DNA of 10,361 bases from Deltaproteobacteria bacterium (GCA_019313765.1 JAFDAP010000031.1:1-10361), one strand, 5' to 3'. Counted from the first letter of the stretch, positions 1-6,423 are shown. A program made the numbers and translations. The notes: generated by a model not told the origin, from the sequence alone.

Positions 1-1244
1 GTCATGGCAATTTCAATGGTGACCAGAAGGTCCAGCTCCTTAAACGCCTGCTCATAGGCTAAGGTATCTGCATAGGAGCGCAGGGGATTCGCTCCGCTGA
101 CGATCATGGCCCTCAAACGATCATCTTTTTGGGAGAGGATCTCTTCCGGGATCACATTGGGAGGAAAATACCCCATAATGGCCGGTATACCGGTATTCAC
201 TGTTCGCCAGGTTCTCTCATTCCGCTCATCCGAATGGGGCCCCAGAGGCATCAGATGCCCGTTGAATACATTACCGCCCGGCGTACCGATACGGCCGCAA
301 ACCGCCATTAGAATCGTTTCGAGATAAGAATTCATGGTACTCTGCCGGTCCATGAGCAACCCCAAGTCCGTCCTCATGGCCGTGGGTCGAGTGGCGTATA
401 GCCGGGCCACTTCCTTGACCTTATCATAATCCACACCACATACCTGAAGGGCCGATGCCACATCAAAATTCTTAAACCAGGGCGCGATCCGGTCAAAACC
501 GTGGCAGTGTTCGCTGATATAGGCATTGTCTTCCCAGCCTTCCTGAAGGATAATGGAGATCATGGATTTCAATAACAGGGCAGCCGTGCCGATCCGTATC
601 TGCAGGTGTGTATTCGCCTGTCTGGCTGTCTCACTCAACAAGGGATCTATAACGATCAATTGCTTGTCGGGGTCTCTGGCAAACTCGTTTATCCGTTTCC
701 GTGCCCGGTTGACCCCTGCATTGCTCACATAACCGTTCCACCCCATTACCAAAAAGTTCTCGGCCCGGTCTAAGTCCGGCATCAAATGCAGGTTCTGGCG
801 GCCATAGGCCCGGCCGTTGATCCAGAAGAGTCCTGTCAATTCTTGGGCCAAAGCCGAGTAATGATACTGCGAACCAAGGGCCGTTAAAAGCGTGCGACCA
901 AAACCCGCCTCCATGTGGCAACCCTGACCCCCGCCGCCCATGTAGGCCAAAGTGCGAGGGCCGTGTTTACTTAGGATTTGTTTCAGCTTTTCGGCGATTT
1001 CGGATATGGCCTGGTCCCAGGATATCTTTACGAATTGATCCCCTTCTCGCTTCAAGGGATGGGTTAATCGTTCCTTGTGATCCTGGTAATGGGCTATTTT
1101 CATCCCTTTTCTGCAGATATAGCCCTTTGTCCTGGGATGGTCCCTGTCCGGCCGAACCTTTGTGATCCGGTTCCCTTGTGTCTGTATCTCAAGACCGCAG
1201 TTATGGTAACAAAGTGCACAAAATGTCTTTTTCCATTCCGGCAT
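1..1244 (-). CDS. Molybdopterin (bis-MGD) oxidoreductase catalytic subunit, N-terminal 414 residues, cut by the left edge
   Basis: No stop codon occurs from the ATG at 1244 down to base 1, so this is the N-terminal part of a larger protein (family members are usually 650-800 residues). A GGAGGA Shine-Dalgarno lies just upstream of the ATG. Visible landmarks: the [4Fe-4S] motif CALCYHNC (C9, C12, C16) with C44 in CRKG, the typical start of the DMSO-reductase (MopB) family; a molybdopterin oxidoreductase core from about 55; PDLDRAENFLVMGWN at 156-170; GTPGGN at 320-325; and SGANPLRS at 383-390. There is no twin-arginine signal peptide, so it should be cytoplasmic. At the position where many relatives carry the Cys, Sec, Ser or Asp metal ligand, my alignment by eye places Glu135 (AQELTG). 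The substrate is unknown. The nearest upstream gene on the strand encodes an Hdr-like Fe-S protein, a plausible electron partner. Formate dehydrogenase, thiosulfate or polysulfide reductase and CoA-ester oxidoreductase relatives all remain possible. Confidence 0.9.
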   Translation of the reverse strand, partial: MPEWKKTFCALCYHNCGLEIQTQGNRITKVRPDRDHPRTKGYICRKGMKIAHYQDHKERLTHPLKREGDQFVKISWDQAISEIAEKLKQILSKHGPRTLAYMGGGGQGCHMEAGFGRTLLTALGSQYHYSALAQELTGLFWINGRAYGRQNLHLMPDLDRAENFLVMGWNGYVSNAGVNRARKRINEFARDPDKQLIVIDPLLSETARQANTHLQIRIGTAALLLKSMISIILQEGWEDNAYISEHCHGFDRIAPWFKNFDVASALQVCGVDYDKVKEVARLYATRPTAMRTDLGLLMDRQSTMNSYLETILMAVCGRIGTPGGNVFNGHLMPLGPHSDERNERTWRTVNTGIPAIMGYFPPNVIPEEILSQKDDRLRAMIVSGANPLRSYADTLAYEQAFKELDLLVTIEIAM

Positions 1245-1296
1245 GCTCTCCTCCGTTAAAATACAAGGGTTTCTTAAGCTTCTCGTATATGCCGTA

Positions 1297-1355
1297 GTAG
1301 GGTCCCGCCTAGGCGGGATGCCCGCCTTTTAGGTCGGCGCGGTGGCCGACCCTAC
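1297..1355. repeat. GC-rich compound palindrome (REP-like)
   Basis: The outer arms GTAGGGTC (1297-1304) and GACCCTAC (1348-1355) are perfect inverted repeats. Inside lie a 16 bp palindrome TCCCGCCTAGGCGGGA (1303-1318), an overlapping GGCGGG-ATG-CCCGCC alternative stem, and GTCGG/CCGAC (1333-1350). The competing stems could fold in several ways. The element at 5672-5755 shares the GTAGGG...CCCTAC boundaries, and 6424-6437 shares the TCCCGCC/GGCGGGA core, which suggests a dispersed family. Confidence 0.75.
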
Positions 1356-1425
1356 GTTAAGATTGCAGTAAAATAGTTTTCGTATCCGTTCACAGAATAT
1401 TTGATTACCGGAGTAATTGATTATT

Positions 1426-1677
1426 TAAAATTACAAATAACAAATCCCAAATAACAAACAAATAACAATTACCGAAATTCTAAATTACAAACCGGCTTTG
1501 GTTATTGGTATTTAGAATTTGAGATTCTTGCCTGCCTTTGGCATGGTGTTTGCGATTTGTTTATTGAGATTTGAAGTTTTTATCCAGTATAACCGAACCC
1601 TCCCGTTGGGATAACCAGTTTTGGTCATTTGTATTTAGAATTTGGAATTTATTTGTTATTTGGATATTGTATTTTGG
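1426..1677. repeat. AT-rich imperfect inverted-repeat element, MITE-like
   Basis: The left arm (about 1426-1500) is rich in CAAATAACAAA-type words and contains AAATTCTAAATTACAAA. The right arm (about 1617-1677) is its approximate reverse complement, with TATTTAGAATTTGGAATT and TTATTTGTTATTTGG. A second copy of the right-arm inner sequence sits at about 1498-1521 (TTGGTTATTGGTATTTAGAATTTG) in direct orientation to about 1621-1644, with three mismatches. The centre (1525-1615) is unrelated. Similar AT-rich words occur between genes of desulfobacterial genomes in my recollection. No transposase is encoded. It may be a non-autonomous mobile element or a large cruciform-forming spacer. Confidence 0.6.
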
Positions 1678-1760
1678 TGCTTTAAAACTTGATGCTTAAA
1701 ATCTTGGGCATTTTTCCGCTGATTCACATTGCCGGCACCCTATCACTCCTGCTTCATTTA

Positions 1761-2759
1761 TCACGGAAAGGGAAGCTCTCCGAGGGCCATACGGACGAGC
1801 TGGGTTATGAAAACGGGCTTCATGCCCTTCTCAACCGCTCGTTTGGCAAGGCCACCCATACAGAGTGGGCAGAGAAACACCATGGCCTCTGCACCGGCGT
1901 CAAAGGCATCCCGGATGTTTGCTTCTATCATGGGTTTGATTCTCTCAGGGTAAATGCGTGAAAACAGGGAGCCGCAACACTGGGCCGATTCCCGATCATA
2001 CTTCCTGTCCACCCTTTCAACGCCGATCAGTTCAAACATCTCATCCAGAATGGGCTCGATCTCTCCCGAATGCCTGGAGGCACACGGCCTCTGATAGGCT
2101 ATCTTGCGGTTAAGGGGCGTGATCCTTTCAGGATGGGCCTTGAGGTAATCCCTCATATACTCGATAATGTGCGTGGCCTTGAATGGGACCTCAATGCCAT
2201 ACTCGGGCATTTTTGACATCATTGCATGACAGTCCGCGTGTATTAGTACGATCTCCTTTGCACCGATAGCGGCAAGCGTATCTATGAAACCCTGAGCATG
2301 TTCCCTCAACGGACTCTCCATGCCAATGTGCACATAACCCAGGTAACAGAAATAGTCACCCCCCTTGGCAACGGTCATGCCCTCAAACATCTGGCCGCCG
2401 ACGGCATCACCCGGCATGAAGGGTTCCATGACACAGAGAGAAAGGACCGGCCTGGAATCATCGCCCCTTATCAGGGCAGAGGGCATTGTCCCACCGGCAT
2501 CCATAAATTGCCGCATCTTTTCAGGTATGGGCAGAGAATGGTGGACCTCCTGGAGCCTGCATATAAGATCAAAAGGGTTGGCGCCCGTAGGGCAGTATTC
2601 GTTGCACGCACAGCAGGTAATACATCCCTTTAGGATTTCTGCAGGCTTATCCTCCATCAGTTCCTTGATCTGTTGCACGGCCTTGTCTGTGTCGTAATCC
2701 ACATACTGGCAGCGCACAAGACATTCCCCGCAAAGATCACACTTTTCCGCATCCCACAT
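1761..2759 (-). CDS. Fe-S oxidoreductase: 2x[4Fe-4S] domain fused to CCG (HdrB/GlpC-like) domain
   Basis: This is a 332-residue soluble protein. The ATG at 2759 has an ideal AAGGAGG about 7 nt upstream. The N-terminus holds two cysteine clusters, C7-C10-C13-C17 (CDLCGECLVRC) and C46-C49-C52-C56 (CITCCACNEYC), as in HdrC. The C-terminal half carries a full CCG signature: C226, then C261-C262-G, then C297-x2-C300, with gaps of 34 residues each, the arrangement that binds a non-cubane [4Fe-4S] cluster in HdrB. An upstream half-domain has only C138 and C177, so the first CCG repeat is degenerate. Known relatives (HdrD, GlpC, LutA-type proteins) pass electrons between Fe-S clusters and a disulfide, quinone or flavoprotein. 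It lies 85 bp after the CoA-synthetase gene on the same strand. Electron transfer to or from the neighbouring molybdopterin enzyme is my inference. Confidence 0.88.
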   Translation of the reverse strand: MWDAEKCDLCGECLVRCQYVDYDTDKAVQQIKELMEDKPAEILKGCITCCACNEYCPTGANPFDLICRLQEVHHSLPIPEKMRQFMDAGGTMPSALIRGDDSRPVLSLCVMEPFMPGDAVGGQMFEGMTVAKGGDYFCYLGYVHIGMESPLREHAQGFIDTLAAIGAKEIVLIHADCHAMMSKMPEYGIEVPFKATHIIEYMRDYLKAHPERITPLNRKIAYQRPCASRHSGEIEPILDEMFELIGVERVDRKYDRESAQCCGSLFSRIYPERIKPMIEANIRDAFDAGAEAMVFLCPLCMGGLAKRAVEKGMKPVFITQLVRMALGELPFP

Positions 2760-2790
2760 AATCTTAACCTCCTTTTTACCTAAAGTAATC

Positions 2791-2820
2791 GGTTCAAGGT
2801 TCAGGGTTCAAAGGTTGAGG
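2791..2820. repeat. GGTTCAA-type short repeat
   Basis: The stretch is built of three or four imperfect GGTTCAA heptamers (GGTTCAAGGTTCAGGGTTC, then AAAGGTTGAGG). Bases 2803-2820 match the reverse complement of 6502-6519, upstream of the kdsD-type gene, with three differences. It lies in the 85 bp spacer between the CoA-synthetase and Fe-S genes, upstream of the Fe-S gene's ribosome binding site. Confidence 0.5.
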
Positions 2821-2844
2821 GCTCACCCAGTTTTTGATAAAGAT

Positions 2845-4305
2845 TCAAACTTCCATTTGCTCACGCCATAGCTGGTAGCTACGCACCATTGAGTAAGTGA
2901 CCATGGCACGCTCGGCTGTCTCGAAAAAAGGAACTCCGGCCTCGCAAAATGTCCGGGCGAGCCCCGGCTCAAATCCCGGGATACTCACCATGACAAAGGG
3001 TTTCTGAAAGTCCTCACGGGTCTGGATCATGGATTCCGTGTATAACAGGTTTGTCTCCGGTGTCAGACCGATTCCCACGACTACCACGGCGTCCACGCCG
3101 GGATCGGCAGCAACGGTTCGGGCGCTTTGAATATAAATATCCATGTCCAAGGATGCGGTTAGGCCCACGTCAATGGGGTTCCTCAGGCTTGTTCCTGTCG
3201 GCGGAACTATCCCGGCAAGAGCGGTTTGGGTCTTGGATGATAGTTCCGCCATCCTGAGTCCCGCGCTTCCGCAAGCCTCTGCCGCGGACACGGCTAACCC
3301 GCCGGGGCCTGAGATAATGGCCATTCGGTCGCCTAAGCAAGACGACAAAAGGGCGAAGCCCATCAGGGCATCCACCCATGCATCAAAGCCCACAACAGGA
3401 ACGGCCCCTCCCTGCCGGACCACGCCTTCCCATATCTTCCCGGAACCTGCTAAGGCGCCGGTGTGAGAGGCCGCGGCCCGGCCACCCTCCGGGGTCATTC
3501 CCAACTTCCACAGTATCACCGGTTTCATAAGAGAGGCGTTTCTAAGGGCCTTCAGGAAAAGGGGGCCGTTTTTGATTCCCTCCAAATAGGCCCCGATAAC
3601 ACGTGTCTCGGTATCCCTTCCCAAGTACATTAGAAAATCGGCACTCGTGAGGTCACATTCGTTACCAATGCTCACAACCTTGCTGAAACGGATCCCCTTT
3701 TGAGAGGCCATACGCCCCAAAATATTGGTCAGGGAGCCACTGTGGGAGATGATGCCCACGGGGCCCGGTTCCTTGGAAAGCTGAGGGAAAAAGGAAAGGC
3801 CGGTCTTGGGGCAGTAGAGACCCATGCAGTTAGGCCCGATAAGACGCATCCCGGAAGAGCGGGCCACATCCACAAGCTCCTCTTCCAATGCCTTTCCCTC
3901 ATCTGTCCCTGTCTCCTTGTACCCTGCTGTGAAGAGAACCGCCCCCCTGACCCCTTTGGCGGCGCATTCCCTAATAACGGAAAGGGCACCATTATGCGGG
4001 ACTAACACAATAGCCAGGTCAACCGGACCGGGTATGGCCGACACACTGGGATAGGCACGCAGCCCGTCGATCTCCTCGGCCTGGGGATGAACAGGATAGA
4101 TGGGACCCGGAAAACCCATATCCAGGAGGGCCAAAAGGAACAGTTTGCCGGTCTTCATGCCCCTGGGCACCCCGACAACCGCCACAGATCCCGGGTGAAA
4201 CAGGGCTTCTAATTGCTCCATCAACTCCGTGACTTTACTATCAACACTTTCGGCATTCTGAAAGGCCGGAGGATCTTTTTTGAGGGTCAAAATATCAATT
4301 TTCAT
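2845..4305 (-). CDS. NDP-forming acyl-CoA synthetase, alpha-type subunit (CoA-binding and ligase domains)
   Basis: The product has 486 residues from the ATG at 4305. A TTG directly before it (4308) would add one residue. The N-terminal CoA-binding Rossmann domain (about 35-130) starts with LFHPGSVAVVGVP. The succinyl-CoA-ligase-like domain follows, with IGPNCMGLY (about 156-164) and ISHSGS (186-191). The phosphohistidine loop is SHTGALAGS with H281. The third domain includes NPIDVGLTAS. In ADP-forming acetyl-CoA synthetases this alpha part carries the CoA site and the transient phosphohistidine; a separate or fused ATP-grasp beta subunit is needed to make ATP from acyl-CoA, ADP and phosphate. 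No ATP-grasp region is present and no beta gene is in the window. It overlaps the cyclase gene by 11 bp and lacks a clear Shine-Dalgarno, which suggests translational coupling. The acyl substrate cannot be read from the sequence. Confidence 0.87.
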   Translation of the reverse strand: MKIDILTLKKDPPAFQNAESVDSKVTELMEQLEALFHPGSVAVVGVPRGMKTGKLFLLALLDMGFPGPIYPVHPQAEEIDGLRAYPSVSAIPGPVDLAIVLVPHNGALSVIRECAAKGVRGAVLFTAGYKETGTDEGKALEEELVDVARSSGMRLIGPNCMGLYCPKTGLSFFPQLSKEPGPVGIISHSGSLTNILGRMASQKGIRFSKVVSIGNECDLTSADFLMYLGRDTETRVIGAYLEGIKNGPLFLKALRNASLMKPVILWKLGMTPEGGRAAASHTGALAGSGKIWEGVVRQGGAVPVVGFDAWVDALMGFALLSSCLGDRMAIISGPGGLAVSAAEACGSAGLRMAELSSKTQTALAGIVPPTGTSLRNPIDVGLTASLDMDIYIQSARTVAADPGVDAVVVVGIGLTPETNLLYTESMIQTREDFQKPFVMVSIPGFEPGLARTFCEAGVPFFETAERAMVTYSMVRSYQLWREQMEV

Positions 4306-5596
4306 CAAAGGAAAAGTTTTCCATGGTCTTTATTACCCGGTAAATTTCTAAAGGGGTCTTGACATTCTTGAGTTCCTTAATGCCTATTGATTCACAAGCG
4401 CAGGAATTCTGAATGCACCTATATGTTTCAGGTCCCACGTAAAGCTTAGTCTCACTTGACAGGGCACCGATTCGGGCGGCCAAAACAGTGACCAGACCCG
4501 ATGCAGTATAGGTCCATCGCTCCCCGGTGAGTGTCTTCATTTTAGTGGAACCTACCCATGCCTCGCCCGAGTTGATTCCCAAGTGCAGATCAACCCTGCC
4601 CCAGGGATAAGAGAACTCTTCATTTAAACGGCTGTTTTCTGAAACGATTTCCAGCCCCGCGGCCACGGCTTTCTTAGCATGACTTTCTAGAGCAGCGTCC
4701 TTGAAAATAACCATCAACCCGTCGCCGGAGGTCTCGTTTACTTCTCCACAATGCCGGTTTATGCATTCAAGATATTTGGAAAAATGGCACTCCACCATGT
4801 CATTGACCACCCTCTGGTCAAAACCTTCGGTTATCCCGGAAAAACCCTGGATATCAATGAATAATATGGTCACTTCCATGGGGATTTTTTCAAACGTCAG
4901 GCTGTCCGGGTCGTGCTCGACCATCTTGGCAACAGAACCAGGAACAAATTTGGTCAACTGGCTCTTGACCCTCTCAAGTGTTTCGATGCGTATGAGCGTT
5001 GTCTTCAACTCTTCCGAATAGTTTTTCACATCTTCATAAAGTCTCGAATTTTCCAATGCGATTGCAACATAGTGAGACAGGGATATGAGCAACTCTTTAT
5101 CCTCATCCGTGAAATCCCCCGATATCTTATTAAGGGTCTGAAGGGACCCGATGCATTGTCCTTTCCGGTTAACAAGAGGAACGCAAAGGATATTATTAGT
5201 TCGAAAACCTGTTTTTTTGTCCACCTCCGCATAAAAACGCGGATCACTATAAGCATCATTAATGATCAATGGCATATTGTTCTGAAATACCCAGCCGGCC
5301 ACGCCATAATTTGAAGGTATTCGGATTTCATTCCTTTTCATTCCGGTTGCCACTAAGGACCACAACTCTGTCCTTTCTTCGTCATAAAGCAATACCGTAC
5401 TCCTCCGGGTCCCCATGATCTGATTGGTCTGGTCCATGATAACTTCGAACAAAGAGTTCAGGTTCATTTCCGAAGTGATGGTCTGGCCGACACTGAAAAG
5501 CTGGCCGTGTTTTTTTATCTTCTCCCTTGCAAGGAAATCTTCTTGCCGGCGACCAATACTTCTTGATTTAGAGCCTTCTTGATTGGATGTGTTCAT
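4295..5596 (-). CDS. GAF-domain class III adenylate/guanylate cyclase (atypical active site)
   Basis: This is a 433-residue cytoplasmic signalling protein. A GAF sensor domain spans about 33-187 (LFEVIMDQ, GVAGWVF, ILCVPL, LNKISGDFTDED). A connecting helix covers about 185-216, with FVPGSVAKMVE as the usual cyclase transducer segment. The class III cyclase domain runs 240-423. The metal-binding aspartates are kept: D248 (LFIDIQGFS) and D292 (SGDGLMVIF). At the purine-selecting Lys position I read E288 (NETSGD), and at the Asp position T362 (RWTYTAS). The transition-state Asn of the VNxAxR motif appears as V371, while R375 remains (VTVLAARI). It is therefore a cyclase of uncertain substrate, or possibly a receptor-like inactive version. 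No membrane segment is seen. It is the first gene of the minus-strand cluster. Upstream of the ATG I see no good Shine-Dalgarno. Confidence 0.88.
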   Translation of the reverse strand: MNTSNQEGSKSRSIGRRQEDFLAREKIKKHGQLFSVGQTITSEMNLNSLFEVIMDQTNQIMGTRRSTVLLYDEERTELWSLVATGMKRNEIRIPSNYGVAGWVFQNNMPLIINDAYSDPRFYAEVDKKTGFRTNNILCVPLVNRKGQCIGSLQTLNKISGDFTDEDKELLISLSHYVAIALENSRLYEDVKNYSEELKTTLIRIETLERVKSQLTKFVPGSVAKMVEHDPDSLTFEKIPMEVTILFIDIQGFSGITEGFDQRVVNDMVECHFSKYLECINRHCGEVNETSGDGLMVIFKDAALESHAKKAVAAGLEIVSENSRLNEEFSYPWGRVDLHLGINSGEAWVGSTKMKTLTGERWTYTASGLVTVLAARIGALSSETKLYVGPETYRCIQNSCACESIGIKELKNVKTPLEIYRVIKTMENFSFDEN

Positions 5597-5671
5597 GATA
5601 GGTCTTGGAATTTATGTAATTCTTGAAATGAAATGGATCTGTCTATGAATCTGATACCTTCCACAAATATC

Positions 5672-5755
5672 GTAGGGCCCCGCTTTGCGGGACCGAAAAG
5701 GCGGGCACGGCCTCCGGCTCGTAGAGCCTACGCCTCGGAGAGTGGCCCACCCTAC
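5672..5755. repeat. GC-rich compound palindrome, second copy of the GTAGGG...CCCTAC type
   Basis: The outer arms are GTAGGG (5672-5677) and CCCTAC (5750-5755). Inner stems include CCCGC-TTT-GCGGG (5679-5691), CTCCG/CGGAG (5712-5739) and GTAG-AGC-CTAC (5721-5731). The boundaries and modular hairpins match the element at 1297-1355, although the interior sequence differs. If the cyclase promoter is at 5852-5881, this element would lie in the cyclase mRNA leader. Confidence 0.65.
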
Positions 5756-5851
5756 AACGGCATATAGGAGAACCCTAAGAAAATCCTTAATTCAACAACA
5801 TCGAAGGTAAGGGGGATACTCCAATTTATTGAGCAGATACATTAAATTTTA

Positions 5852-5881
5852 TATTTATCAGATAACTTTTTGAAAAGTCAA
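5852..5881 (-). promoter_or_regulatory. Candidate sigma70 promoter for the cyclase cluster
   Basis: On the minus strand TTGACT (5881-5876) is followed after 18 bp by TAAATA (5857-5852) inside an AT-rich run. The -35 matches five of six consensus bases and the -10 is poor. It lies about 255 bp upstream of the cyclase ATG and downstream of the cold-shock terminator, which is where such a promoter is needed. Weak evidence. Confidence 0.3.
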
Positions 5882-5957
5882 TGAAATTGCCGGGGTTTAA
5901 CAGGCGTTGAAAACCAAAAAGCAAGACTATAAACGATAAATCAATTGGGGATTTGAT

Positions 5958-5995
5958 AAAAAAAGGGCATCCCGTCAAATCCCGACTGGATGCCC
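5958..5995 (-). terminator. Intrinsic terminator of the cold-shock gene
   Basis: Read on the minus strand, GGGCATCC (5995-5988) pairs perfectly with GGATGCCC (5972-5965) around a 15 nt loop, followed at once by a run of seven T residues (5964-5958). It begins 22 bp after the cold-shock stop codon. Confidence 0.88.
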
Positions 5996-6017
5996 CTGAA
6001 AACCGTATTTCAGCACG

Positions 6018-6218
6018 CTAAAGCTTGGTAACGTTTTTGGCCTTTGGTCCCCGATCACTCTCTTCCACGTCAAAACTCACCCTGTCACCTTCAGAGAGCG
6101 TCTTGAATCCGGACATGTCAATACCGCTGTGGTGAACAAACAGGTCCTGGCCGTCCTCCTGCTCAATAAAGCCAAACCCCTTTTTATCACTGAACCACTT
6201 CACAACTCCTTCTCCCAA
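6018..6218 (-). CDS. CspA-family cold-shock protein
   Basis: This is a 66-residue single OB-fold nucleic-acid chaperone, the normal length for the family. The RNP1 motif is KGFGFI (13-18) and RNP2 is DLFVHHS (25-31). The start GEGVVKWF matches the usual family N-terminus. Translation starts at a TTG (6218-6216), supported by AGGAGG about 8 nt upstream and by the family's usual length. The gene stands alone with its own promoter, long leader and terminator. Family members bind single-stranded RNA and DNA in the cytoplasm, and despite the name many are constitutive. The sequence alone does not show cold induction. Confidence 0.95.
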   Translation of the reverse strand: MGEGVVKWFSDKKGFGFIEQEDGQDLFVHHSGIDMSGFKTLSEGDRVSFDVEESDRGPKAKNVTKL

Positions 6219-6241
6219 AACGTTATCCTCCTTTTAAAAAT

Positions 6242-6288
6242 GTTTTCTCACGGCCCCGGGCCTGAGGTCTCTACCCGGCAAAGAAAAC
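6242..6288 (-). promoter_or_regulatory. Hairpin in the cold-shock mRNA leader
   Basis: On the transcript GTTTTCT (6288-6282) can pair with AGAAAAC (6248-6242), and inside it CCGGG (6278-6274) can pair with CCCGG (6260-6256). It lies just ahead of the AAGGAGG ribosome binding site. Long structured leaders are typical of csp mRNAs, where they act in temperature-dependent translation. That role here is inference. Confidence 0.45.
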
Positions 6289-6340
6289 GTCCTTCAGGGC
6301 AAAACCATCCTCAGAATACTTCCAGGGTTCGAACGATAAA

Positions 6341-6369
6341 ATTATAGGCACAGCTTTTCAGGACGTCAA
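6341..6369 (-). promoter_or_regulatory. Near-consensus sigma70 promoter of the cold-shock gene
   Basis: On the minus strand TTGACG (6369-6364) is separated by exactly 17 bp from a perfect TATAAT (6346-6341). Transcription would start near 6334, giving a leader of about 115 nt before the TTG start codon. Confidence 0.85.
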
Positions 6370-6423
6370 GCAAAAAATTCCCGCCTCTTGGTAACATCAA
6401 AGACGTTTATTGAAGCGGCGCGG

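Larger units (their letters stand above)
1245..1760. other. Intergenic gap of 516 bp filled with repeats, no gene seen
   Basis: I find no convincing coding sequence here. The gap separates the Fe-S gene (stop at 1761) from the molybdopterin oxidoreductase (start at 1244), both on the minus strand. It contains a GC-rich palindromic element (1297-1355) and a long AT-rich inverted-repeat element (about 1426-1677). Either could end or attenuate a transcript from upstream, so whether the oxidoreductase shares the operon is uncertain. I saw no strong sigma70 promoter facing it. Confidence 0.7.
5597..6017. other. Intergenic region between cyclase and cold-shock gene, no gene seen
   Basis: These 421 bp hold, from left to right, the AT-rich leader of the cyclase gene, a GC-rich compound palindrome (5672-5755), a candidate minus-strand promoter (5852-5881) and the intrinsic terminator of the cold-shock gene (5958-5995). 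I see no open frame with a credible start and protein-like sequence. Confidence 0.7.

Noticed and set aside
106..327. Plus-strand frame of 73 codons near the left edge
   Set aside because: It is antisense to the MopB frame, with low-complexity composition and no supporting signals.
631..921. Minus-strand frame of 96 codons inside the molybdopterin oxidoreductase
   Set aside because: It is out of frame with the uninterrupted 414-codon MopB reading frame that carries all the family motifs.
1..1244. Selenocysteine in the molybdopterin enzyme
   Set aside because: There is no in-frame TGA anywhere in the visible 414 codons.
1426..1677. CRISPR-like or tandem array reading of the CAAATAACAAA words
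   Set aside because: The words are irregularly spaced, AT-rich and mostly arranged as one inverted repeat, with no constant repeat and unique spacers.
2298..2697. Two plus-strand open frames of about 110 codons opposite the Fe-S gene
   Set aside because: They are antisense to a clearly conserved cysteine-motif protein, and their translations show no domain-like features.
3051..4054. Several plus- and minus-strand frames of 68-107 codons within the CoA-synthetase gene
   Set aside because: They are shadows of a well-supported gene in other frames, rich in Pro/Arg as expected from GC-biased antisense frames.
4701..5314. Plus-strand frames opposite the cyclase gene, up to 133 codons
   Set aside because: The cyclase and GAF motifs on the minus strand explain the open sequence; no ribosome binding site or recognisable protein was seen.
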